From contig DASRFK010000020.1 in assembly GCA_035651635.1 (NCBI GenBank), positions 28,695-92,694 of the forward strand: a DNA stretch of 64,000 bases. Direction: 5' to 3'. The translations under genes and the position numbers were made by a program. Position 1 is the first letter of the stretch; each line of letters starts with the position of its first letter. The notes under the pieces are model-generated. The model searched no databases. It saw nothing but the letters and a program-made list of their open reading frames with translations, and was not told the origin of the DNA. The stretch is from JANXQE01 sp035651635 (lineage in GTDB: Bacteria; Verrucomicrobiota; Verrucomicrobiia; Limisphaerales; UBA8199). This document shows positions 33,595 to 42,053 of the stretch, piece by piece.

Positions 33595-34191
33595 CTAGCG
33601 CTTCTTCTGGCGCCTGGGCCGGAACAGGTCCATTTGTGGTTCCTTTAAGAATTCGTAGTTCTTCAAGAGCCGAATGAGTTGGAGCAAATCGGATTTCTGG
33701 TAATTGCGATTCGGTTCAACCAGATTGACCAGGCAGGCGAGCATGGTGGGAAAGGATATCGCCGCATCCAGGCCTTTGGAACGCAAGACCCCAATGCTTT
33801 GCTCGCGGGCTTGCGACTCTTTCGGGAGATCAGGGACAGCCAAAATCTTGAGCAAAGTTCCCCCCTTACCAAGCCCGGCGGCGGCTTGTTGGAACGATTT
33901 CTTTTCCAGGAACCGGAAGAAATCGGGTTTATGCGTCATGAAGGCCAGCGTGAACACGTCGGTATGCCAGGCTTTGAGGATCACAATGGCGCGGTCGACA
34001 AATTTCAATTCCGGCGTGGCCAGGAGGAACGGCAACTCGGCCGGGCGGGGTTGTGGCTGCGGATTGAGAACGAGGAAATCGATGTCGTCGTCTTCACGCA
34101 CCGCCGGAGCGACATGTTTGCGGAATTGGCGGACCAGAAAGCCATTCAGCTCGAAGAACTCACGAACTATCGATTCGTTAACTCCGGCCAT
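33595..34191 (-). CDS. Uncharacterised protein with restriction-endonuclease-like signature (198 aa)
   Basis: The 198-residue soluble protein begins MAGVNESIVREFFELNGFLV and continues DDDIDFLVLNP and, later, RAIVILKAWHTDVFT. The order of a short helix, GFxV, DID and a strand ending in LKAWH resembles PD-(D/E)xK nuclease folds, where this last strand would read ExK. Here the E position is leucine, so it may be inactive. Its start overlaps the 3' end of aroB by 14 bp, suggesting translational coupling. No family name is claimed. Confidence 0.75.
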   Translation of the reverse strand: MAGVNESIVREFFELNGFLVRQFRKHVAPAVREDDDIDFLVLNPQPQPRPAELPFLLATPELKFVDRAIVILKAWHTDVFTLAFMTHKPDFFRFLEKKSFQQAAAGLGKGGTLLKILAVPDLPKESQAREQSIGVLRSKGLDAAISFPTMLACLVNLVEPNRNYQKSDLLQLIRLLKNYEFLKEPQMDLFRPRRQKKR

Positions 34192-35320
34192 GAAGCGCGT
34201 GATGGTTGCGGCCGGCTTTGTGAGCGGGTTTACCGTCCATCGTCGCCAGGACTTCTTCTAACATTGGCGCCGGGACGGACCGGCCAAATTCCACCTCTCC
34301 GAGACGGCGAGCGAGGACAAATCTCAGCTGGCCGTCGGCCACCTTTTTGTCAAGCTGGATGGCACTGAGCAGGCGCGTGCATTGAGCGTGATTCAATTTT
34401 ACCTGCGTCGGCAGCCCGGCCTGGCGGAATAGTCGCGAAATGCGTTCGTTTTCTTCCAGCGAAAGGCCCATGAGCTTGCTGGAAAGCATCGCAGCGGCGA
34501 CCTGCCCGATGGAGATGGCTTCACCATGCAGGTATTTGCCGTAGTGTGAAATGGCCTCGAGGCCATGGCCGATGGTATGCCCAAAGTTCAGGATGGCCCG
34601 CAGGCCGCTTTCGGTTTCGTCCTTTCCGACGATCTCCGCTTTGATTTGACAGCAGCGGGCGATAACCTCTTTCAGAGTCTGTGGATCCCGTTTCAGCACG
34701 GACGGCAGGTGGCGCTCCAGTCCAGCGAATAGCGCCGCGTCATAGATGATCCCGTACTTAATCACCTCCGCCAGGCCGGATCGGTATTCCCGTTCGGGCA
34801 GCGACCGCAGGGTATCTAAATCGCAAATGACCAGGCGCGGCTGGTAAAAGGCGCCCACAAGGTTTTTACCCGCCTTTAAATTCACGCCGACCTTGCCGCC
34901 TACCGAGCTGTCTACTTGCGCCAGCAGGGTCGTTGGGATTTGGACAAAAGCCACACCGCGCAAATAGGTGGCCGCCACAAAACCCGCCAGATCCCCCACC
35001 ACCCCTCCTCCCAGCGCGACAATGAAAGATTTGCGTTCGAGACGGTGCGTCGCCAGTTGATCATAACAGGCGGCGACCGTCTTGAGGCTCTTGGCGGTTT
35101 CCCCGGCGGGAACGGTAATCAGCCTCGTTTCGAAACCAGCGTCGTTGAGGCTCCGGCAGACACGGGTTCCGTAATAGGGAGCGACGTTTGTGTCCGAAAT
35201 GACCGCGCAATGATGTCCCAGCTTGAGTCGGCCGCAGGCTTTGCCTAATCCAGCCAACAAACCGCTCCCAATCTGGATGTCATAGCTGCGGAGCCCGAGC
35301 GGTACGTTGACTGTGCGCAC
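34178..35320 (-). CDS. aroB: 3-dehydroquinate synthase
   Basis: A 380-residue protein, second step of the shikimate pathway (DAHP to 3-dehydroquinate), NAD- and metal-dependent. Seen are the NAD-binding GGGVVGDLAGFVAATYLRG, TLLAQVDSSVGGKVGVN, and the metal ligands within ILNFGHTIGHGLEA and YLHGEAISIGQVAAAM. GTG 35320 (MRTVNVPLGLRSYDI) matches the family N-terminus and is preferred to an upstream TTG. It shares a 14-bp overlap with the following gene and is divergent from an SDR gene. Full family length. Confidence 0.97.
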   Translation of the reverse strand: MRTVNVPLGLRSYDIQIGSGLLAGLGKACGRLKLGHHCAVISDTNVAPYYGTRVCRSLNDAGFETRLITVPAGETAKSLKTVAACYDQLATHRLERKSFIVALGGGVVGDLAGFVAATYLRGVAFVQIPTTLLAQVDSSVGGKVGVNLKAGKNLVGAFYQPRLVICDLDTLRSLPEREYRSGLAEVIKYGIIYDAALFAGLERHLPSVLKRDPQTLKEVIARCCQIKAEIVGKDETESGLRAILNFGHTIGHGLEAISHYGKYLHGEAISIGQVAAAMLSSKLMGLSLEENERISRLFRQAGLPTQVKLNHAQCTRLLSAIQLDKKVADGQLRFVLARRLGEVEFGRSVPAPMLEEVLATMDGKPAHKAGRNHHALHGRS

Positions 35321-35408
35321 GGGGTGAAGAATGGCGGGTTGCCTGGGAGGTGTCAAAGTTTTGAAAGATTCTGCTTTTGCCCTAAAGCGGCCCCTTTATG
35401 CTGCGCGC

Positions 35409-36203
35409 GTGAACGCAGTAGCCCTCATTACGGGCGCTTCCCGAGGCATTGGACGCGGCATTGCCCTGGAGTTGGCGCGCCTGGGTTGTGACTTGATCAT
35501 TAATTACGTTCGCAATTCAGCGGCGGCTGCACAATGCGTGACGGACTGTTCCCAGGCGGCTGAGGCTGGCGGACATACGATTCGGGCCGAGGTTTGCCAG
35601 GCAGACATTGCGCAAGATCAGGATCGGAAACGCTTAATCGACTTCGCCAAAACGCGATTCGGCCGGCTGGATGTGCTCGTCAACAATGCCGGGGTCGCCC
35701 CCGAGACGCGGGCTGATATCCTGGATACCAGCGAAGACAGTTTTGATCGGGTCTTCAGCACGAATGCCAAAGGCCCCTATTTTCTGACCCAATTAGCCGC
35801 GCGATTCATGCTCGAGCCGAACGGCGAAGTCACGCCTGCTCCGTGGGGGCGCAAAATCATTATGATTTCATCGATTAGCGCTTATGCCGCTTCGATTAAT
35901 CGGGGTGAGTACTGCGTTGCCAAGGCAGCGCTGTCGATGGTGACGGCTCTGTTTGCCGCGCGCCTGGCTGGGCAGGGCATAAACGTTTACGAAATCAGGC
36001 CTGGGATTATTGCCACCGACATGACCGGACCAGTAACGGAAAAGTACGACCGGTTGATTGCGGAGGGGCTCACTCCGATCCAGCGCTGGGGCACTCCGGC
36101 CGATGTCGGACAGGCGGTCGCGGCCCTCGTGCAGGACCGATTGCCTTTCAGCACTGGCCAAATCATCGATGTGGATGGCGGATTCCATCTCCGCAGATTA
36201 TGA
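35409..36203 (+). CDS. Short-chain dehydrogenase/reductase, FabG-like
   Basis: A 264-residue SDR. The cofactor loop TGASRGIG is at 8-15, NNAG follows, the catalytic serine lies in ISSISAY, and the YxxxK pair is in GEYCVAKAAL. C-terminal EIRPGIIATDM and GQIIDVDGGFH are typical of 3-ketoacyl-ACP reductase-like proteins. The start is GTG 35409 (MNAVALITGAS); an upstream in-frame extension lies in the aroB intergenic region. A GH88-like gene follows 15 bp later, which points to a sugar or uronate dehydrogenase rather than fatty acid synthesis, though the family alone cannot decide. Confidence 0.9.
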   Translation: MNAVALITGASRGIGRGIALELARLGCDLIINYVRNSAAAAQCVTDCSQAAEAGGHTIRAEVCQADIAQDQDRKRLIDFAKTRFGRLDVLVNNAGVAPETRADILDTSEDSFDRVFSTNAKGPYFLTQLAARFMLEPNGEVTPAPWGRKIIMISSISAYAASINRGEYCVAKAALSMVTALFAARLAGQGINVYEIRPGIIATDMTGPVTEKYDRLIAEGLTPIQRWGTPADVGQAVAALVQDRLPFSTGQIIDVDGGFHLRRL

Positions 36204-36218
36204 CGGCAATGCTCGAAC

Positions 36219-37625
36219 ATGGCCCTTAAGATTGATTACGATCTAACCCCCAAAAAGCTGCAACCCGCCCTGGAGCGGGTCTTCGCGATTTCCGCGGGCA
36301 AGATCCTCGCGCTGGAGAAAACCTGGAACCCGGCGCAAGGCACGCCGGTTTTCACGGTCAAAGGCCGGTATACTTCCCGGGGGTGGACGGAATGGACGCA
36401 GGGTTTTCAGTTTGGCTCGGCCCTGTTGCAGTTCGATGCGACCGGCGAGGAACGCTTTCTGGAGCTTGGCCGGCGCAGGACAGTCGAAAGAATGGCCCCT
36501 CATTTGTCGAACGTCGGCGTCCATGATCACGGATTCAATAACATCTCCACGTACGGCAATTTGTGGCGGCTGGTCCGCGAGCAGAAAATAGAAGCCAGCC
36601 GGAGCGAAAGGGAGTTTTACGAGCTCGCCCTCAAAGTCTCGGGCGCAATTCAGGCAGCGCGCTGGACCGGAACTGCCGACGGGCAGGGCTACATTTATTC
36701 GTTCAACGGTCCGCATTCGCTGTTTGTGGATACGATGCGCTCGTTGCGCTCACTAGCCGTCGCGCATCAACTCGGGCAAGTCCTGATGGGCGAACGCGAT
36801 GAGCGGATCTCACTTTTGCAACGCCTGCTCGAGCACGCCGAATTGACCGCCCGCTATAATGTCTTCTTCGGCCAAAACCGCGACCGCTATGATGTCCGCG
36901 GACGGACGGCGCACGAAGCCATTTTCAATCTCAACGACGGTTGCTTTCGCTGCTGCAATACACAACAAGGGTATTCGCCGTTCAGCACCTGGACGCGGGG
37001 GCTGGCCTGGGCACTGCTGGGCTTTGCCGAAGAGTTGGAGTTTCTCAATGTCCTCCAGGCGGCAGGACAGTTGGAATCGGTTCCCACCTTTTTCGCCGAG
37101 GCTGCACTGGCTACGGCTGATTTCTATCTTCAACACGTCTGCACTGATGGCATCCCCATGTGGGATACCGGCGCGCCGGGACTGTCCCGCCTTGAGGAAT
37201 ACTTGGAGGAGCCGGCCGATCCGTTTAACCAGTATGAACCCGTTGACAGTTCCGCGGCGGTGATTGCGGCCCAAGGTTTATTGCGCCTGGGCCGCTATTT
37301 GACCGGCAAGTCTCGGGCAAAAAAAGGGCGACCGTATTGGCAAGCAGGTCTGACGCTTGCGCGGACACTCTTCGCCGAACCGTACTTATCGATCGACCCG
37401 AAACATCAAGGCCTGCTGCTGCACTCCGTATATCATTGGCCAAACGGTTGGGATCATGTGGCCAAAGGCCAAAGCGTGCCCAATGGCGAGAGCTCGTTGT
37501 GGGGAGATTACCACGCGCGGGAGCTGGCGCTGCTATTGTTGCGCGAAGCACGCGGTGAACCGTACCTTCGATTCTTTTCAGAAGTTCTGCACGAACCGAA
37601 GGGTCGAGCTCGGGCGAGGCTCTGA
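36219..37625 (+). CDS. GH88-like (unsaturated glucuronyl hydrolase-type) alpha/alpha-barrel protein
   Basis: A 468-residue protein predicted as an (alpha/alpha)6 barrel. The segment GYSPFSTWTRGLAWALLGF matches the conserved STWARGQAW-type helix of GH88, and HDHGFNNISTYG and SFNGPHSLFVDTMRSL match the catalytic-side region that holds aspartates. GH88 enzymes hydrate unsaturated uronyl sugars left by polysaccharide lyases, which fits the heparinase-like gene about 5.5 kb away. No signal peptide is visible, so it probably acts inside the cell on imported oligosaccharides. It follows an SDR by 15 bp, so the two are likely co-transcribed. Substrate remains uncertain. Confidence 0.78.
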   Translation: MALKIDYDLTPKKLQPALERVFAISAGKILALEKTWNPAQGTPVFTVKGRYTSRGWTEWTQGFQFGSALLQFDATGEERFLELGRRRTVERMAPHLSNVGVHDHGFNNISTYGNLWRLVREQKIEASRSEREFYELALKVSGAIQAARWTGTADGQGYIYSFNGPHSLFVDTMRSLRSLAVAHQLGQVLMGERDERISLLQRLLEHAELTARYNVFFGQNRDRYDVRGRTAHEAIFNLNDGCFRCCNTQQGYSPFSTWTRGLAWALLGFAEELEFLNVLQAAGQLESVPTFFAEAALATADFYLQHVCTDGIPMWDTGAPGLSRLEEYLEEPADPFNQYEPVDSSAAVIAAQGLLRLGRYLTGKSRAKKGRPYWQAGLTLARTLFAEPYLSIDPKHQGLLLHSVYHWPNGWDHVAKGQSVPNGESSLWGDYHARELALLLLREARGEPYLRFFSEVLHEPKGRARARL

Positions 37626-37687
37626 TCTTTTCCGGTGTCTCACCGGCGTTCCGCCAGCGAATGCCTTCCCAGCCTTGGGAACCGGGC

Positions 37688-37858
37688 TCAGTTCATCACC
37701 CAGAGGATCAGCCCGAGGCAGCCGCAGACGACCAGTCCCAAAAACACCGAGAGCAGCAGAAAACGCAGATTGGTTCGACGTCGGGACGAACGGACTCCGG
37801 GGAAGAGGAGTTTGCCTGCTCGATTGAAGGCCGAGCTACTGGAGCGATGAGGGCTCAT
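37688..37858 (-). CDS. Small single-pass membrane protein (56 aa) after moxR
   Basis: An ATG-initiated frame of 56 residues: a basic serine-rich N-terminus (MSPHRSSSSAFNRAGK, later RSSRRRTN) and one C-terminal helix (LLLSVFLGLVVCGCLGLILWV), ending MN. The charge pattern suits an inner-membrane anchor with its tail in the cytoplasm. It lies 134 bp after the MoxR stop on the same strand, with no obvious ribosome binding site. The regular composition makes chance less likely, but no family is known. The rest of the gap 37626-37992 shows nothing else. Confidence 0.5.
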   Translation of the reverse strand: MSPHRSSSSAFNRAGKLLFPGVRSSRRRTNLRFLLLSVFLGLVVCGCLGLILWVMN

Positions 37859-37992
37859 AGTGGCAACAGCAGAATCTTATGCCCGCGGGCTGGCGTTGGG
37901 CAATTCCGTATTGATACGGAGTCCGGACCGGGATGGCGCCCCGCGCCGTGTGCAGTAGCGCAGCCTTTGAGCCAGGCTCGAAGGCACGCCCT

Positions 37993-39000
37993 TCACGGTT
38001 CGTTGCGCAATTCGCGGACAAGCTGGTTTGGATCGATGCCTTCGTTTTTGCGCTCAGGGCGGACGATGAGTCGGTGAGCCAATACGACTTCCAACAGCTC
38101 ATCGATCTGGGCGGCGGTGACGGAAGGCTGGCCGCCAATGGCGGCAATAGCCTGGCCGGCGCGGAACAGGCCGAGGGAACCGCGCGGGCTGGCGCCGAGC
38201 AACAGGGCAGGGTGCTCGCGGGTTTGGCGCACCCGCTTGAGGATATGGTCGCAAACACCCGAACCCACTTCCACCGCGCGGACCGCTTCCTGACATTTGA
38301 GGATCATGTCGGGGGTAGTGACTGGCTTGAGGCTCTCGATGGGGTGAGCCAATTGGAAGCGTTCGCACATCTTTTTTTCGTCCTGGAGCGACGGGTAGCC
38401 CAAGCTGATGCGCATGAGAAAGCGGTCGACCTGCGCTTCGGGCAAACTGAAAGTGCCTTCGTGTTCGATTGGGTTTTGCGTGGCGATGACCATAAAGGGC
38501 CGCTCCATGCGATAGGTGACGCGCTCGACCGAGATCAGCCCTTCGCCCATGGCTTCAAGCATGGCCGCTTGCGTGCGTGGACTGGCCCGGTTGATTTCGT
38601 CGACCAGCACCACCTGCGAGAAGAGCGGCCCGAACTTGTACTGCGTCTGGCCTGTTTCCTTGATGAGAAACGGCTCGCCCAGAACATCCGCCGGCGACAG
38701 GTCCGGAGTGCATTGGATGCGATTGAAGGAACCACCCACACTCTGGGCAATCGCCCGGGCCAGCATGGTCTTGGCGACGCCGGGCACGTCCTGGATCAAA
38801 AGGTGACCTTCTGCCAACAAGGTGGCCAGCGCCAACGTCACTTGCTCGTGCTTGCCCACAATGACTTTTTCGACGTTGCGCATTAACTGATCGGCGATTG
38901 CCGCCACCTCGACCACCGAAAGAGGCTTTGATTGCGGAATGGGACTGATGGCCAGCTTCTTGCCTTCCGTCTTAGGTAAATCGGTTATGACGAGTTTCAT
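37993..39000 (-). CDS. MoxR-family AAA+ ATPase
   Basis: A 335-residue ATPase. Walker A is QDVPGVAKT (70-78), the MoxR-type variant. Walker B is VVLVDEINRA; sensor 1 is IATQNPIEHEG. The MoxR C-terminal lid (LGASPRGSLGLFRAGQ) closes the protein. MoxR proteins are chaperone-like ATPases that usually act with VWA or DUF58 proteins. Here the only same-strand neighbour is the 56-residue membrane protein, and no DUF58 gene follows; a VWA gene lies 14 kb away. ATG 39000 fits the family start. Partner unknown. Confidence 0.95.
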   Translation of the reverse strand: MKLVITDLPKTEGKKLAISPIPQSKPLSVVEVAAIADQLMRNVEKVIVGKHEQVTLALATLLAEGHLLIQDVPGVAKTMLARAIAQSVGGSFNRIQCTPDLSPADVLGEPFLIKETGQTQYKFGPLFSQVVLVDEINRASPRTQAAMLEAMGEGLISVERVTYRMERPFMVIATQNPIEHEGTFSLPEAQVDRFLMRISLGYPSLQDEKKMCERFQLAHPIESLKPVTTPDMILKCQEAVRAVEVGSGVCDHILKRVRQTREHPALLLGASPRGSLGLFRAGQAIAAIGGQPSVTAAQIDELLEVVLAHRLIVRPERKNEGIDPNQLVRELRNEP

Positions 39001-39265
39001 GTGTCGTTATGCGCAGGGATGTTTGTTCCTGGCCTGCCGCCTTAATACTTTGACAGCCGGAACAAAACTCTGTCACGAATCTTTTCTATGCGCCGCGTGA
39101 AGGTCAATCTGCGCAGGCAAAACCTCAGCCGCTAGCTAAAACAATCAACCCTTGGAGCCGACACCGGACGCTTGGGCCCCCCGGCCGATTTCATGGAGAG
39201 CCCCTATTCGATTTCTCGCATGCTTGGGACCTTGAACCCGCCTCAGGACCAGGCGCGCCAGCGCT
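39001..39265. other. Intergenic region upstream of moxR
   Basis: First part of an 871-bp gap between moxR and the CAP-domain gene. No open frame with protein features, no RNA gene and no clear promoter were recognised. The rest of the gap holds two family A elements (39266-39387 and 39599-39722) separated by about 210 bp without a gene. Confidence 0.5.
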
Positions 39266-39387
39266 TTGGAGTGCGGCGCTCTGCGCCGCTTTTGGAACCG
39301 AACGACGGGCGCTGCGAGAGAGAATCTCACATCTCGACCCTTCTTAGCTCCAAAGCGCCGCACAGCGGCGCACTCCAAAACCTTCGG
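39266..39387 (+). repeat. Inverted-repeat element, family A, copy 3
   Basis: Starts TTGGAGTGCGGCGCTCTGCG and ends GCGCACTCCAAAACCTTCGG. Each end forms its own GC-rich hairpin (GCGGCG...CGCCGC; GCGCCGC...GCGGCGC), with a variable middle. It is followed 212 bp later by copy 4 in the same orientation, so the two form a direct-repeat pair upstream of the CAP-domain gene. Confidence 0.9.
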
Positions 39388-39598
39388 AATCTGTCAAGGT
39401 TCATGGAGAGCTCCGACGGAGCTTGCATTCCTGCTGCCAAAGAAAGGACCGATGACCCGTCCATGACGCCGTCGAGCGGGCGACGCGGCTGAGCCGCCTG
39501 GCTTCGAACTGGCCGGCCCTACTCCGCAGGAGAGACTCCTTCGCTTTGCATAGGCTAGGGACTATGAATCTAATCGTGCCCAAACTCGCGCCAGCGCC

Positions 39599-39722
39599 TT
39601 GGAGTGCGGCGCTCTGCGCCGCTTTTGGAACCGAACGACGGGCGGCCGCGAGAGAACCTCGATCATTTCGAGCCTTCTTAGTCCCAAAAGCGCCGCACAG
39701 CGGCGCACTCCAAAACCTTCGG
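39599..39722 (+). repeat. Inverted-repeat element, family A, copy 4
   Basis: Nearly identical to copy 3 over both hairpin ends and the GGAACCGAACGACGGGC stretch, diverging only in the centre (GGCCGCGAGAGAACC versus GCTGCGAGAGAGAATC). The direct-repeat pair with copy 3 could delete or duplicate by recombination. It lies 149 bp before the CAP-domain gene and may overlap that gene's promoter region. Confidence 0.9.
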
Positions 39723-39871
39723 GGCCCTTACGGTTCAGTGTGCCGGCGCTCCAATCCCTCCATTGATGGTTGCCGCTCTGCGGACATTGGCTCAGCGTTT
39801 GCTTAAGGGAATCCCGAATTGGTCGACCAGGCTATTGCGCGGCAACTGGGGACGGACCGGCGACATAACTG

Positions 39872-41089
39872 ATGAAAAAGTGGACACTTGCCTCCGCGCT
39901 CGGCTGCATTTTACCCCTAAACTCCATTATCGGATTTGCGCAGGAATTGGGGCCACCGCCGATGGCCGATTCCAATGACCTTGGGTCTGCCACGGGTCCC
40001 GCGGCGGAGTTAGTGGCGGTGAACTTAAACGACCGCACCGCCGTGGTGCAGCTTTACCAGGCCACCTACCTCGCCTCCCAAGGCGTCGCTTCGGGCTGGA
40101 ACGGCAATCGCGGTACCTGCACCGCCGGGTCCACCAGCCAGGCTTACGCCGATGCCACTATCCTCCGGGTAAATTACTATCGGGCTATGGCCGGACTGCC
40201 TGGCGACGTGGTGCTGAGCAACGCGTGGAACGCGAAGGCCCAGCAGGCCGCCCTCATGATGAGCGCGCAGGGTTCGCTTTCCCACAGCCCGGATACGAAC
40301 TGGTCTTGCTATACTGCGGGCGGGGCTGAAGCAGCCGGCAAATCCAACCTCGCCTTGGGTGCCGACGCGGCGGCCGCAATTGACCTATATATGGATGATC
40401 CCGGCTCGGGCGGAAACGCCGCGGCAGGCCATCGCCGCTGGATTCTTTATCCCCCGACCAAAATTATGGGCACCGGCAGTATACCGTCGAGCGGAGGCTG
40501 GGCCGCCAACGACCTGTGGGTTATCGGAGGCAGTGGCTCTCGACCGAGCCAGCCCGCATGGGTCGCCTGGCCGCCGCCAACATTCGTGCCCTGGCAAATC
40601 ATGCCCCGCTCGTCCAGCCGGTGGTCTTTTTCTTTTCCTGGGGCGAGCTTTACCGGGACAGCGGTGTTCATGCGACAAAATAGAACCAACGTCCCGTTAA
40701 GCCTGGAGGCCCAGGCCCAGGGATACGGCGATAATACCATCGTTTGGGTCCCACAAGGAATTCCCACCACCGCTCCTTCCGCCGATTCCGTGTATAGCGT
40801 GACAGTGAGCAACGTTCTGGTGAGCGGTCAATCCCGCGCATTCACCTACAATGTGACGATTATTGACCCGGACATTCCGGCGCTTTCGATTCGTGTTGCG
40901 TCCAGCAATATGATGGCGATTACCTGGCCGTCATCCAGCGCCGGCTACTCGCTGCAGCAGCGAGCTTCGGCCGCCGGAAGCGCTGCCTGGACCAACGTCA
41001 GCGTCACTCCGCAGCTCATCAGTAACAACTATGCAGCCAGTATTTCCATCAGCTCCGGACAACGTTATTATCGACTGACAAAACCCTGA
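39872..41089 (+). CDS. Secreted CAP-superfamily (SCP/PR1-like) protein
   Basis: A 405-residue protein with signal peptide MKKWTLASALGCILPLNSIIGFA. The CAP domain (about 85-215) shows RVNYYRAMAGLPGDV, WNAKAQQAALMMSAQGSLSH and GHRRWILYPP; the His and Glu residues of the CAP cavity are partly preserved. A beta-rich region follows (about 215-330, WSFSFPGASFTGTAVFM), then the terminal SD-like domain (TWPSSSAGYSLQQRA to RYYRLTKP) common to secreted proteins here. CAP proteins bind lipids or proteins and few have a known bacterial role. No Shine-Dalgarno sequence precedes the ATG. Confidence 0.88.
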   Translation: MKKWTLASALGCILPLNSIIGFAQELGPPPMADSNDLGSATGPAAELVAVNLNDRTAVVQLYQATYLASQGVASGWNGNRGTCTAGSTSQAYADATILRVNYYRAMAGLPGDVVLSNAWNAKAQQAALMMSAQGSLSHSPDTNWSCYTAGGAEAAGKSNLALGADAAAAIDLYMDDPGSGGNAAAGHRRWILYPPTKIMGTGSIPSSGGWAANDLWVIGGSGSRPSQPAWVAWPPPTFVPWQIMPRSSSRWSFSFPGASFTGTAVFMRQNRTNVPLSLEAQAQGYGDNTIVWVPQGIPTTAPSADSVYSVTVSNVLVSGQSRAFTYNVTIIDPDIPALSIRVASSNMMAITWPSSSAGYSLQQRASAAGSAAWTNVSVTPQLISNNYAASISISSGQRYYRLTKP

Positions 41090-41178
41090 ACTATGGCTAA
41101 GATAGCGAGCAATTGGGCATTGGCTCTCACTCGCGAGAACGAGGTTCTCGTCCATATTGGGCCAGCCCTGATGAACTT

Positions 41179-41865
41179 ATGAATGCTAACCAAAAACCGC
41201 CAACCGTGATTAAATCACTCTGCCAAGTTGCCTCTTTGAGAGGCATCGCCTTGTGCATCGCATTGGTCGTTGCGCCGGCGCTGGCCATCCGTGCAGCGGA
41301 GGATCCCGCTGTGCAAAAACTCTTAGACGAGGCGCGAGCAAAACAGGTCCGCGCCCAGGAACTGCGTGCCGCCGCGGCCAGCGTGCTGCAGAAAGCCGCG
41401 GATGACCAGATGGAGGCAGGAGTCCAAGAGCGGGATGCCAAAATCCTGACCGCCCAAGCCATGAAACTGATGAGCGCTGACGCCAACAAACAGCGAGCTT
41501 TCAAACTGAGGCTTGAGGCGCGCAAGCTTTGGTCGGATTCCCATCAGCACTTAATCATGGCTCGCAACGCCGAGCAAAGGTCAGCCCAACTAACCCGGAA
41601 TGCCGAGGAATTAAGGAAAGCGGCCGAGCAGCTCAAGGACCAGCCGTCAGTCGCGAGTACTTTGGAAAACGAAGCTAGGGAAGATACAACCCAGTCCCAA
41701 AACGAGTCCCAGGCTGCGAGCTCCGACAAGTTTTCGGCGCAGGCGCTCGAAGCACGCGCCAAGAACGCCTGGGCCGAAGCCGAGAAACTGGATCCTGAAA
41801 CTCTGAAACGAGTCGCCCCAAGCACCCCTACACCCCAATTGGTTCAGCCGCGGCAGGTAAAATGA
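41179..41865 (+). CDS. Exported alanine-rich coiled-coil protein (228 aa)
   Basis: ATG 41179 gives MNANQKPPTV followed by a signal peptide core (GIALCIALVVAPALAIRA) with likely cleavage before AEDP. The mature part is almost wholly helical coiled coil, rich in Ala, Glu, Lys and Gln (QKLLDEARAKQVRAQELRAA). It ends in a proline/threonine-rich tail (APSTPTPQLVQPRQ). No family recognised; likely periplasmic and oligomeric. A complete family B element begins 20 bp after the stop. Confidence 0.72.
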   Translation: MNANQKPPTVIKSLCQVASLRGIALCIALVVAPALAIRAAEDPAVQKLLDEARAKQVRAQELRAAAASVLQKAADDQMEAGVQERDAKILTAQAMKLMSADANKQRAFKLRLEARKLWSDSHQHLIMARNAEQRSAQLTRNAEELRKAAEQLKDQPSVASTLENEAREDTTQSQNESQAASSDKFSAQALEARAKNAWAEAEKLDPETLKRVAPSTPTPQLVQPRQVK

Positions 41866-41884
41866 TGGGTCAATCGGCGGGCGC

Positions 41885-42011
41885 CTAAGAGCGTGTTTTA
41901 AAACATCGGCTTGGGCTGGGCACCAGGGTTTGGAGTCCCGCCTTCAGGCGGTTTTGGCGCCGGGCCACCTAAAGGCGAGATTCCAAACTGAATTGTAAAA
42001 CACGCTCTTAG
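41885..42011. repeat. Inverted-repeat element, family B, copy 2 (complete)
   Basis: The 127-bp element has 11-bp perfect terminal inverted repeats (CTAAGAGCGTG / CACGCTCTTAG), extended by TTTTAAAA-type A/T blocks. An inner inverted repeat is built from TTTGGAGTCCCGCCTTCAGG and its complement near the other end. It lies between the coiled-coil gene and the GH-A-like gene, 42 bp before the latter's first ATG, so the downstream promoter must lie within it or in front of the upstream gene. Confidence 0.9.
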
Positions 42012-42053
42012 ATTGGGGCCTCGGGAAGATAACCGGCAAACCACAAAAGGCAC

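Noticed and set aside
39266..39722. CRISPR array
   Set aside because: There are only two elements, each over 120 bp and self-complementary, with no regular spacers and no cas genes.
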